Below the pieces are notes generated by a model, which was not told the DNA's origin, ran no database searches, and saw only the letters and a program-made list of their open reading frames with translations. Below are positions 23,801 to 34,473 of a stretch of 64,000 nucleotides of DNA, in pieces. The stretch's first letter is position 1. Each line of letters opens with the position of its first letter. This stretch comes from Protula sp. h YS-2021 (taxonomy: Eukaryota; Annelida; Polychaeta; Sabellida; Serpulidae). The DNA lies in contig OX457024.1 of the NCBI GenBank assembly GCA_949752745.1, positions 112,763,414 to 112,827,413 of the forward strand, written 5' to 3'. A program made the position numbers and the translations under genes.

Positions 23801-26800
23801 TCCCTCCCCCCAGCCCCCCGCCCCCTCCCCCGCCCGCCCCCCATACGTCACACGTATCTCCACACCTTTGAGTGAGGCAGGCATGTAGCACTCCTTCCAT
23901 CCCTCCCCCGCCCCCCTCCCATACGTCACACGTATCTCCTCACCTTTGAGTGAGGCAGGCATGTGGCACTCCTTCCATCCCTCCCCCCAGCCCCCCGCCC
24001 CCTCCCCCGCCCGCCCCCCATACGTCACACGTATCTCCACACCTTTGAGTGAGGCAGGCATGTAGCACTCCTTCCATCCCTCCCCCGCCCCCCTCCCATA
24101 CGTCACACGTATCTCCTCACCTTTGAGTGAGGCAGGCATGTGGCACTCCTTCCATCCCTCCCCCGCCCCCCCTCCCCCCTCCATACATCACACGTATCTC
24201 CTCACCTTTGAGTGAGGCAGGCATGTGGCACTCCTTCCACGCCATCCCCGCCACGGTGACGTTTCTGGCGCACAGCTCCACGAGCGACGGGAAGACGACC
24301 TGTCGCTGTGTCCTCCCGAACACCTCACAGCCCGGCGAGCCTCTCGTCAGCAACGGGTTCCCCTCCACTACAAAACACAGTAAAACCTCCATTAGGGAAC
24401 AAATCCCTCGTTAGGGAACAAACCTCTAGATAGGGAACAAACCTCTAGCCACCAGCGGGTTCCCCTCCACTACACAACACAGTAAAACCTCCGTTAGGGA
24501 ACAAACCTCTAGATAGGGAACAAACCTCTAGCCACCAGCGGGTTCCCCTCCACTACACAACACAGTAAAACCTCCGTAAGGGAACAAACCGCTAGATAGG
24601 GAACAAACCTCTAGCCACCAGCGGGTTCCCCTCCACTACACAACACAGTAAAACCTCCGTTAGGGAACAAACCTCTAGATAGGGAACAAACCTCTAGCCA
24701 CCAGCGGGTTCCCCTCCACTACACAACACAGTAAAACCTCCGTTAGGGAACAAACCTCTAGATAGGGAACAAACCTCTAGCCACCAGCGGGTTCCCCTCC
24801 ACTACACAACACAGTAAAACCTCCGTTAGGGAACAAACCTCTAGATAGGGAACAAACCTCTAGCCACCAGCGGGTTCCCCTCCACTACATAACACAGTAA
24901 AACCTCCGTTAGGGAAAAAACCTCTAGATAGGGAACAAACCTCTAGCCACCAGCGGGTTCCCCTCCACTACACAACACAGTAAAACCTCCATTAGAATTT
25001 CTCACAAAAGGGGCGAACCCCGGCAATGTTCCCACTCCCTCGGCCCTCAGTTTACCCCTGAATAGCGACGGCCAAAAGTAAGACACTTTATGACTCATAG
25101 AAAACACGTTTGCCATTGTTAAATTCGGGTGTTATCTCATTAAACTAGTGTCTTCTTAAAGCGCCAATAACGTCATTTCCGTTCAAATTTTTCCATGTCC
25201 GGAATGTACTGACAAAAATGAGATTTCACGTGTCCATCAACACTTAGCAAAAGGCTTTTCTTTGAAAGCACTTTTTTTTTGAAGAATCTGTTGTTGGCAA
25301 ACAATTTTCGAAAAAGGAAAATTCCACGACTTCCTGGGTTTTTTCCATGACGTAAATCAGTGGATAGATAAAGGACCTGAGAAGACGTAGAGCTGCAGGC
25401 CGTGTAGGGAGGCTGGCAAGTAGCGCAGTCTGTTGTTGTCCACTTTGAGATCACGCAGCTGGTGGAGATGACCGATCTGATTGGGCAATAGCCTAATTCT
25501 GAAATCACAATGGCGTAAGATTTGATTTCACCAAGTGGTTGCACTTTGTAATGTTCAAAATTAAATAAAATGTGTCCCTTTTTTTAAAGATGTGAAACTC
25601 CCTTTGGCCTTTTTTCAGATCTAGGGTGGGGGGTGATAAACAGATAAACAGAAGATATTACCGAAAAATAATACCATCAGTTTACCAGTTTATTTATTTA
25701 TTTATTTTTTTTAATTATTTACCCCACGTAAAATGGGACACTTCACTGCACCAAAACACTGCACGTGTTTACAAAAACACACCACAATTCTTTTGATGCA
25801 CAATCCGCAGCAATTTTTAAGCACACTGACTGCGTTGACAACGGCGTAGTGCACCAGTGTACAGGGGAAACAAACGACACCCACACAAACACACAGCTGC
25901 TCTTCTCACAAACGACACCCCACACAACCACACAGCTGCTGTTCTCACAAACGGCACCCACACAACCACACAGCTGCTGTTCTCACAAACGACACCCCAC
26001 ACAACCACACAGCTGCTGTTCTCACAAACGACACTCACACAACCACACAGCTGCTGTTCTCACAAACGACACCCCACACAACCACACAGCTGCTGTTCTC
26101 ACAAACGACACTCACACAACCACAAGCTTCTGTTCTCACAAACGACACTCACACAACCACACAGCTGTTGTTCTCACAAACGACACGTTGTTTAAACGAG
26201 CATGTCCAAGGACATGACCCAGCCGAGTTACCAACACACCGCACCTGTTGTTCTGCAGGCGCAGGCGGGTCAGCGACGCACACCTGACCACCCCGCTTGG
26301 AAGCACCTCCAGATCGTTCCCGGACACATCCAGGCTCTCCAGCCTCACCAGCTGGCCCATGATGTTACCGATGTCACGCAAGCGGTTCTTCCTCATCTGG
26401 ATCACCTGGATCCGAATCACACACATAAGGGCATCTTTCTAAGTGGTGATACCCCCGGGGTAGGGGGTGGTTGGGGAGGGAGAGGGTGGGGGAGGGAGGG
26501 GGTGGGGGAGGAGAGGGGGTGAGGGGGAGGAGGTGGGGAGGGGGTTTACTTCGATCCGAATCACACACATCAGGGCATCTCTCTAAGTGGTGATACCCCC
26601 GGGTAGGGGTGGTTGGGGAGGGTGGGGGGGAGGAGAGGGGGTGCATTTACTTCTGGCAAAGATAGTTCGTGGAGTAAAAAGTGTGCTACTCCAACCGAAC
26701 GCGCGATCCATCAGTAACTGCGGCATTCTATTACTGTAAAACATGCCGTCTCAGTCCTGTGTTAATGCCTTGAAGCTCATTTATTGGGCCCCCTCACTCC

Positions 26801-29800
26801 CCCCCCCCCCACTCCCCCTCCCTCCCCTCCCAAACCGATCGAGTTCAGTTATGAATATATATAATTTTGTTCGTCGTCATAATAATCCATCATAGCAATG
26901 GCGAGAGGGGGGAGGGGAAAGGGAGTGAGGGGGAAAGGGGTGAGGGGGGAAGGGGGTAAAGGGAAAGGAGGTGAGAGGGGAAAGGGGTGAGGGGGAAACG
27001 GGGTAAAGGGAAAGGAGGTGAGAGGGGCAAGGGGGAGGGTTGAATGTGGTGAGGGTGGTGAGGGTGTTATTTTATGGAAATGATAATATCTTTAAAATAT
27101 CACTACATTTAGTTCACTGAATTTTATTTACTTATTACTTATTATTTATTTATTAGTTATTTTGCTAACATTTTACAAGCATTATATAACGCTTTAGTTA
27201 TCTTTTTTTTATAACAAGCATTCTCATGAAATCTTGCCTCGATATTCGACAGCTTTCCAACTTCAATGGGCAAATCTGCGATCCTGTTTTTACTGAGGTC
27301 AAAACAGAAATTGAAAAAAAATACAGCGAATGGACAAAGTGGCTCTAGGACAAGTCCCGCGTGGACAAGTGCGGGTGTGTCCTCCTGCGGGACTTGTCTG
27401 CGCGGGACCTGTCCTAACGCGGGATTTGTCCTCCCACGAGACTTGTCCACGCGGGACTTGTCCTCCCACGAGACTTGTCCACGCGGGACTTTCCTCCCAC
27501 GGGACTTGTCCACGCGGGACTTGTCCTCCCACGGGACTTGTCCACCCGGGGGACTTGTCCTGTTCACCAGTAAAGCACCGACAGATTGTGTCAAACAGCG
27601 GCAGATCTTATCAAACACTTTATACAGTTACTGTGTAGTTGAAAAATGGTAAAGTGCGAAAAATGTAATTGTTTATCAAGAACCTCATTACATTTTGCAA
27701 AGAGGTTACTAAAAGTTTTTTTTTTTTTTTTACTTTTTTGTTACTTTCTTGCAAGAAACTTCTAATGAAGAATTATCCAAGAGTTTTTTTTAAAATAATG
27801 CTTTAATATTTAAAGAGCTTTATATAATAAACAAGAATGTCCAAGGACATTAATGCAAGTCGAGATATGATCAACGAAATACCTGATGTGTAGTTTCTGA
27901 AGTTGTCGCAACTGCCCAATGGTAGCTGGCAGCTGCGTGAGATTATTTTTACACAGCCGCAGCTGCTGTAGCCTTTTCAGGTTGCCAATGTTTTCCGGAA
28001 GTGACGTCAGACGGTTGGAGCTGACATCAAGCTCCCGGAGGTGCACAAAGTTACCGATGATGCTCTGAAAAGACCAAACCGTGTCATGACGTCACAAGAG
28101 GTCATGGTATTACATGACCTCATGACATTACATGACGCCATGATGTTACACGCCATCATGATGTTACACATCATGACGTTACAATGTTACACGACATCAT
28201 GGCGTTACATGGCGCCACAATGTTACATGATAGCATGATGTAACAAGATCCCATGGCGTAACACGACATCATGGCGTTACAAGGTGCCACAATGTTACAT
28301 GATAGCATGATGTTACAAGACCCCATGGCGTAACACGACATCATGGCGTTACAACATGCCATAGTAGTACATGCCGCCATGACAATGCATGTCTCTACGA
28401 CATAACATGACGACATAACATGACGACATAACATGACGTTACACGACGTCGTGGCATTACAAGACGCCATGGAATTATATAAATAAATATTTTGAACACG
28501 TGGGAGGAAAGACAGGAGCATCTGCGGGGAGTCTCCGGACTAAAACCCGCCATTCAACAGAGTGTGAGCCACTGAACTAAATGGCCCACCAAACACACCG
28601 CGGTGTGATTCTGCCATCCCTATGGATCCTGAAGATTCCTGAATCCTTCCTGGATATTTTGGTCGTGCAGCCCCACCCTCTCCCCCTCACCCCCCCCGCC
28701 TCCCCCCCCCCCCGTAATTCCCACCGGCAGCTGTTTGATGGAATTACTCTGTAGATCGAGGTGCTGCAGACCCAGCAGGCAGCCGATCTCCAGGGGCAGG
28801 TCGTGCAGCCCCTCCCTCTCCTCATCACCCCCCCCCCCCCTTAATACCCACCGGCAGCTGTTTGATGGAGTTATTATGCAGATCGAGGTGCTGCAGAGCC
28901 AGTAGGCAGCCGATCTCCAAGGGCAGGTCGTGCAGCCCCTCCCTCTCCTCTCCCCCTCACCCTCTCCCCCCCTTAATACCCACCGGCAGCTGTTTGATGG
29001 AATTACTGTGTAGATCGAGGTGCTGCAGGCCTAGCAGGCAGCCGATCTCCAGGGGCAGGTCGCGCAGGCCCTCCCTATCCTCTCTCTCTCTCTCCCTCTC
29101 CACCCCTTCCCCTGTCGTAATACCCACCGGCAGCTGTTTGATGGAATTACTGTGTAGATCGAGGTGCTGCAGGCCTAGCAGGCAGCCGATCTCCAGGGGC
29201 AGGTCGTGCAGCTGGTTGTTGGACAGGTTGAGCGTGTGCAGCTGGCAGCCGATAAAGCCCACTCGGTCCGGAAACTTCTCCAGACTGGAATAGCTGCACC
29301 ACACCGATTAGAGCGTGTTAATTCAAAGACATACCGCCCACTTAGACGCCTTCATTTCGAAGTAATTCTCAGACAAGCAAAAACAATTAGCAAATAAAAG
29401 AATTTTTTTTTCGCTTTTTTTTTTCTTGTTTTGTTTTTGTTTTTTATTTATTTATTTATTTTTTTAACTGTTATTTATTTATTATTTTTTTGGGGGGGAG
29501 GGGGGTATTTTTTTTTTTTTTTTTTTTGTCGCCGTTATGTGGCGTCGGCATAAGAAACAAGAAATACATTTCATATTTCCAGCACTTCCGGTCAAAACCA
29601 AACGACAGGGGCGGGGGAAGGGGGGTCAAAACAGACGTCATTCCTTCTTTCATTACACAAATGTCTTTTTTTATTTATTTTAATAAATTTACTTGTTTAT
29701 TGCTTTTGTTTATTTTTCTTATTTTTTTGTTTTATATTTTATTTTTTTTTTACCTGAGATCAATCCTCGTCGGTTTATGACGGGACCAGCCGCATGAGGG

Positions 29801-31584
29801 CGCTTGTTTGGTGGCGGGCTGGTTGCCATGGTAACCACACACAGTGGCGGCACTCGCCTGGCAACACAGCTTACACAACACGTAGCGACAAAGCTTGTCA
29901 GATGACGTCACACTGCAACTGCAAAAAAAAAGAAAATATGAGGTTTCACTTTTCATACAATACGCGGTTGGTAAAAAACCCAGAATAACTAAGTCCTCTT
30001 TTTATATTAAATAAATAAAATAAAGGACTGACGGGCAGACAGTGAAACCGGCTAGTTGGCTACAAAGGCAGTATACTGCTACATTCCCAGCATACTGCTA
30101 CATTCCCAGCACTGAAACCCTATCACAGATGCTTTTACATTTTTGCCCGTAATCCCCGTCAATTACCTTCCATAGCTCATTCTCCAGAGCGGTTTTTTTT
30201 TCCTGTCTCTTTCTTTTTCTTTCTTCCTTTTTTTTTTTTTTTTTTTTTTTTGAGTAATGGTCAATCGGAGTAACAATTTTGAGATTTGTGATAAAGCACA
30301 CGGCACTTCCTTAGCCAAGATACAATTGTATGCCCCCACCCACTCTCCCAGGCCCGGTACACAGCGAAGAATGACAAACTTCAAATCACCTCCACCCCAA
30401 TCCCCCACCCACCCGGGCCAGTCCCCCAGCCCGGTACACAGCGAATAGTTCCAAACTTCCCACCACTTCCACCCCAATTCCCCACATACCCGGGCTTTTA
30501 TAGTTTAGAATTTGGTTAAGAACAGTATAAAATGTGAGAATGTTAAAAATCACAACTATTTACCCTGTGCTTTAACACGATTTAAATAGCCGAAAGACAA
30601 ACAAAACAGCAAATAAAATTATGAACTTCTTAATCGAGTAATTATTTGCCCAGAACTGGGGAATTAATCCACCAACGCCCTGACCAACTGAGCTAATCCT
30701 CAACCTTCCCTCTCCCTCCCCACCCCTCCACCCCCCCCCCCCCCACCCGGCCCCTATTCTTACTTTATGCACGGAACAACGCAGTCATAGTCGAATCCTG
30801 GTGATGGCCAAAATTTCACCGCCTTCTGTCGCCATCCGCCATTCAGTTTTGCTTCCTACAAATAAAACCATATACAAGTAGTCCACAGTCAATGCTCCAT
30901 TTCTTGTTCAATGCGCTTAGTCAATGTTCCATTTCTTGTTCAATGCTCTTCGTCAATGCTCCATTTCTTGTTCAATGCTCTTAGTCAATGCTCCATTTCT
31001 TGTTCAATGCTCTTAGTCAATGTTCCATTTCTTGTTCAATGCTCTTAGTCAATGCTCCATTTCTTGTTCAATGCTCTTTGTCAATGCTCCATTTCTTGTT
31101 CAATGCTCTTAGTCAATGCTCCATTTCTTGTTCGATGGTCTTAGTCAATGCTCCATTTCTTGTTCAATGCTCTTAGTCAATGCTCCATCTCTTGTTCAAT
31201 GCTCTTAGTCGATGCTCCATTTCTTGTTCAATGCTCTTAGTCAATGCTCCATTTCTTGTTCGATGGTCTTAGTCAATGTTCCATTTTTTGTTCAATGCTC
31301 TCAGTCAATGCTCCATTTCGTGTTCAATGTTCTTAGTCAATGCTCCATTTCGTGCTCAATGCTCTTAGTCAATGTTCCTTATCATATCCAATGCTCTTAG
31401 TCAATGTTCCATTTCTTGTTCAACGGTCTTAGTCAATGTTCCATATCATATTCGTCTTAGTCAATGTTCCATATCATATTCAAGGTCTTAGTCAATGTTC
31501 CATTTCTTATTTAAGAGCGTCGTGAAATTTTCCGATTGATTTTACACGTTTACAACTATATATTAGTATTATTATTATTATTAT

Positions 31585-31617
<33 letters not shown>

Positions 31618-32109
31618 CTGTATTATTATTCTTATTATTGTTGTTGTTGTTGTTGTTGTTGTTATTATTATTGCGAATCTGTAGTTACCAATATGCCAAC
31701 CAGTTTATAAAGCTTTCCTAATACAGCTGTCTTAAACTTGAGGAAGAATGTTTAGTACTCATTCGCGTCATCTACACAATATAACACATCTTAATGAGTT
31801 TTAACTGAATCATCACGGTCACCAACATTATGAACTGAAAATTTAAAAAACAAAAACACTCACATGGATAGTGCTACGCGCCGGGGATTTCCTGTCCATG
31901 TTACTTTTCACCCTATTGGATTTCCTCGCCGTTCGGTGCTCATAACGAGCTCCTGCCAGCAAATTGGGCATGATATTGAGGAGAAGTAGCAGCAATCCGA
32001 AGCAGAGTGTGGCAGCCAGGAAGACGCCGACTGTACAGCAGTGCCAGTCAGCCAGCAGCGGCGTGACGTCACGCAGCAGATTGGCGATGTATCTGGTGAA
32101 CACCGCCAT
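20880..32109 (-). CDS. Leucine-rich repeat membrane protein with LRRC58/LRRC28-type C-terminal domain, ten exons
   Basis: Exons in transcript order: 32109-31864, 30855-30764, 29918-29754, 29293-29128, 28064-27883, 27292-27238, 26405-26245, 25498-25377, 24367-24206, 21055-20880. Every junction keeps frame and the sum is 1527 nt (508 residues plus TAG). Residues 26-47 are a hydrophobic membrane segment; about 105-150 are cysteine-rich. Leucine-rich repeats run from about 165 to 405, e.g. LNLSNNQLHDLPLEIG, LDVSSNRLTSLP, KNRIADLP, LDVSGNDLEVLP, NNRLRYLP. Then EGNPLL and PSLVELCAR, and a last-exon domain with CQSCESPVFDNC and CQHRC, like the cysteine domain closing LRRC58 and LRRC28. The TM and Cys-rich N-terminus is not part of those proteins as I know them. 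The start at 32109 has a good context, but this exon also begins with a plausible acceptor at 32139, so an upstream exon is possible. Role unknown. Confidence 0.88.
21440..24205. repeat. Exon-edge minisatellite: donor of LRR exon 9, about 32 copies
   Basis: Each unit contains, read on the - strand, the last ~34 bases of exon 24367-24206 (codons for WKECHMPASLK) and the following donor. From 21440 to about 22640 there are twelve almost identical 100-bp units, with donor GTCAGG and a His-to-Arg type change. From 22640 to 24205 some twenty units of 63-125 bp vary in C-rich filler and mostly keep GTGAGG. The array lies in the intron between exons 9 and 10. The long - strand frames across it are repeat artefacts. 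Confidence 0.93.
24368..24990. repeat. Exon-edge minisatellite: acceptor of LRR exon 9, 83-bp units
   Basis: Seven extra copies with exon-like starts at 24469, 24552, 24635, 24718, 24801, 24884 and 24967 (true start 24367). On the - strand each has TGTTGTGTAG followed by TGGAGGGGAACCCG and about a dozen further exon-like bases, then a stretch with TTTGTTCCCTA twice. Period is exactly 83 bp. Confidence 0.93.
25880..26190. repeat. 37-38-bp minisatellite downstream of LRR exon 7
   Basis: About eight units of CACACAACCACACAGCTGCT and GTTCTCACAAACGACAC. On the - strand the core AGAACARCAG plus a GTG-rich tail resembles the exon 7 donor edge (AGAACAACAG then GTGCGGTGTG). Derivation from that edge is possible but weaker than for the other arrays. 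Confidence 0.85.
26406..26650. repeat. Duplication of the acceptor side of LRR exon 7
   Basis: About 70 bp next to the acceptor (TCCGAATCACACACAT, AAGTGGTGATACCCCCGG) recur 143 bp further into the intron at 26554-26620, separated by G-rich sequence. The copy keeps six bases before the AG but not the acceptor itself. Confidence 0.8.
26880..27060. repeat. G-rich imperfect tandem tract
   Basis: GGGGAAAGGGGTGAGGG-type repeats in an LRR-gene intron; possible G-quadruplex former. Confidence 0.7.
27340..27560. repeat. ~31-bp minisatellite
   Basis: Units of GGGACTTGTCCTCCCACG and GACTTGTCCACGC, about seven copies, in the intron upstream of LRR exon 6. It does not contain the acceptor. Confidence 0.85.
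28075..28475. repeat. Degenerate CATGACGTTACA-type tandem array
   Basis: Many 12-50-bp variants of ATGTTACATGACATCATGGC, immediately upstream of the acceptor of LRR exon 5. The acceptor is not part of the unit. Confidence 0.8.
28725..29127. repeat. Exon-edge repeat: three extra copies of the last ~90 bases and donor of LRR exon 4
   Basis: On the - strand the exon part coding LHDLPLEIGCLLGLQHLDLH to LP and its donor GTGGGTA recurs with exon-like ends at 28984, 28852 and 28725 (true end 29128; spacings 144, 132 and 127). The nearest copy is in frame with no stop, so using its donor would add exactly 48 codons with one more leucine-rich repeat. A stop at 28957-28959 blocks further read-through. 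Confidence 0.95.
29400..29753. other. T-rich LRR-gene intron sequence
   Basis: Long T and TTTA tracts on the + strand; no other feature seen. Confidence 0.5.
30325..30490. repeat. ~80-bp direct duplication
   Basis: Two copies around CCGGTACACAGCGAA and CCACCCCAATTCCCC, in an LRR-gene intron. Confidence 0.75.
30885..31510. repeat. ~32-bp minisatellite, about nineteen units
   Basis: Unit GTCAATGCTCCATTTCTTGT followed by TCAATGCTCTTA. It starts about 30 bp from the acceptor of LRR exon 2 but does not include it. Confidence 0.95.
31564..31675. repeat. Trinucleotide microsatellites (ATT, AGT, TTG)
   Basis: Consecutive runs of three related trinucleotides in an LRR-gene intron. Confidence 0.95.
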
Positions 32110-32148
32110 TACAAACTCTCCCTTGTTTCCACCTGCATCTGAAAAAAA

Positions 32149-32149
32149 G

Positions 32150-32216
<67 letters not shown>
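32149..32216. repeat. (TTA)n microsatellite
   Basis: About 22 perfect repeats, ten bases upstream of the acceptor-like AG of LRR exon 1. Confidence 0.97.
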
Positions 32217-32217
<1 letters not shown>

Positions 32218-32596
32218 GCGGTTGTTGCTGTTGCCAGAAAACTCATTAATTTTGAACTCCGCGTCATAGGTCATCTAACTCGATACACTCGCTTAAGCCA
32301 GACACACTGGAGCAAATGTCACCCCTGGATGGTCCAAAATCGATCCCGGACCACAGTGCTTCCCAGCGGTTAATGCTTGACTAGAAACATCTGTCCGTTG
32401 TGTATAAACCACTTCACATTTGGGCATGGTCAAAAACTGAATTTTCAGGATCCCAGTCAGAATTAAAATTGAGAGAGCGTAAAAAATCACGTCAACTCAT
32501 TTTACTCGAAAAAAAATTAATTTAGAAAATTATTTAAATCATTTCCAAGTGATCGTGAGTGCTGTATACAGTATACTTAATAAGTGATTTATAAAG

Positions 32597-33542
32597 TACA
32601 GTCTTCTCTCCTTATCTCGAACTCGGTTATCTCGAAGTCCCGCTTATCTCGAACCTTTTTCGAAGTCCCATTTTTTTCCTTCTACAAGTCTTATAAAATC
32701 CCTCGCTATCTCGAAGTTACTTCCCCGGATATCTCGAACCTTTGAACTTTAAAAGAAACGTTGGAATTTTAGCTGCGAAAGTGTTTAAAAAGCAGTCCAA
32801 AGTACACACAGGAACTTAAATTGTTTTTTTAAGCCAAGCAACACTCCATGTCCTTTCATTGTGATACAAACAAAACAAAAGAACAAACTCCAGCTACTCA
32901 GTAGTTCAGAGTGACGTTCTCATCTCATCGAGTGAGCTGAGTTGCATCAACCGGTAAAGAGTTCTTTTGTATAAAAGGTACCTGTATCCTTATAAGGTTT
33001 AGGTGAGTTTATACAAAACTTATGAAAGACAAGGTATTTTGGTTGCAATTCACAGCTCATTGAGGAAACGGAGTTGCAATCAGCTGGGTAAAAGTTCTTT
33101 TGTATAAGAGATGCTGGTATCCTCTTGAGGATTACGTGGACAGTTCATAAAGCTCTTGTGAACGGCAAAGTGTAACTGAACTCATTGCTGTGTTCATGGA
33201 TTAATTCTCTGTTTTGAGACTCTTAAAATGCTTCAGTGTTTGCACGTTTTATCTCCAAGATTGCATAATGAAATCGCATGTTTTGCTGTGTATAAGTGTT
33301 TAATAAAATTGAAGAATTTTGTTTGCTTGTATCATTTACTTAAAATATAACTTTAAAACTATACATTTATATAAACACATTCGCAAACATTGATAAACTT
33401 GTAATAATCGGCTGAACTGCTCCCTCCCCCTCCCAACTTTCCCCACCATGAAAAATGCCTTCCCCGCTTATCTCGAACTCCGGTTATCTCGGAAGTAAAT
33501 CGGCCGGTCCCGTCGACTTCGAGATAACGAGGGCGGACTGTA
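32597..33542. mobile_element. pogo/Tigger-like MITE
   Basis: Left end TACAGTC then CTTATCTCGAACTCGGTTAT; right end, inverted, TACAGTC then CTCGTTATCTCGAAGTCG. TA flanks both ends (target duplication). TATCTCGAA motifs repeat inward. The centre holds a ~170-bp imperfect direct duplication (near 32930 and 33060). No transposase. The class is inferred from termini and TA target. Confidence 0.75.
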
Positions 33543-33844
33543 CTAGAGTATTTCCCGCATTCTTTTGATGTTCACACGTTGGGGAAACGAATCTTAATAA
33601 GATAAAGATTCTACCAATCAAATTAGGCTCAATAGAAAACTTGTTAAAAAAATAAAAAGCTGTCATTCTTAACCCTTCCATATATCATTACCAATGATAT
33701 CAACAGAATTATCCCCGAAGAGTACGGAAACCTCTCACCTACAAATAACATTGCTATTAAAAGTATTACTATTATAACTAAAATATTCATTTTCGCAAAC
33801 ATATCATAATTCATTGTCAAAAATTAAGAAATAAAGAAAAACAC

Positions 33845-34330
33845 ATGGTGGTCACTAAAATGAATGTTACTGCACGCCTTTTTTATCCGAGTCTCGAAGG
33901 TGGTCACTAAAACGGATTTTACTGCAGGTGCTTTATATCCAGGTCCAGAAGTTGGTCAGTACTGTAGTTTTACTGTACGTTTCATTTTTATCCGGGTTAG
34001 AAAGTTGGTCAAGACAGCCAAATTTTACCGTACGTCTTTTCATCCGAATCTGGAAGGGGTCATGACAAACAGGTCTTACTTTATATCTGTTTATCCTGGT
34101 CTTGAAGGTGGTCTGGATTTTTTTTTTTTTTTTTTTTTTTTTTGCTAACCGTCCCCCCCCCCCCCCACCCCCACCGAGCCATCTAATGTAGGTACGACTG
34201 TAAACGCAACCCTAACCCTCTTACCCAAAGTAACGGTAACGGTGTGCAGCCTTGCTATAGTTATAGCCATGATATACCAACTTGTCTTAGCACCAAAATT
34301 CTCAATTAACATTCGAAGAAGCAGTCATTT
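33845..34330. repeat. Dispersed element with 52-bp tandem units, copy 1
   Basis: Five and a half units of GGTGGTCACTAAAACGG, TTTTACTG and TTTATCCGAGTCTGGAAGG, a T run and C run, then a tail with AAAGTAACGGTAACGGTG and ATAGTTATAGCCATGATATA. The tail and two units recur at 62030-62260. Confidence 0.75.
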
Positions 34331-34473
34331 GGGGGGATTTAAATACACCTTGTACGACGTGTAACATTAATACTTGTTTGCATGCACACGGGGTAGAGAC
34401 ATACTTGACCAACACCAGAGTAGTTGCAGCTACACTGCACGGGCCCACTCCTAGCCTGCTGTCCACTGCTAAT

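Noticed and set aside
21365..24184. Many overlapping ~93-167-codon - strand frames in the 100-bp array
   Set aside because: They are the three phases of a tandem repeat without stops. The only real coding part is the exon at 24367-24206.
27157..27652. Frames over the 31-bp minisatellite
   Set aside because: Only the 55-bp exon 27292-27238 is supported; the rest is repeat.
31843..32274. LRR exon 1 read-through into a poly-Asn start at 32272
   Set aside because: The Asn run is the (TTA)n microsatellite of the intron. A splice acceptor at 32139-32140 separates it, and the ATG at 32109 is preferred.
34201..34222. Telomere-like CCCTAA motifs
   Set aside because: Only one or two copies (AACCCTAACCC), inside a dispersed repeat; no array.
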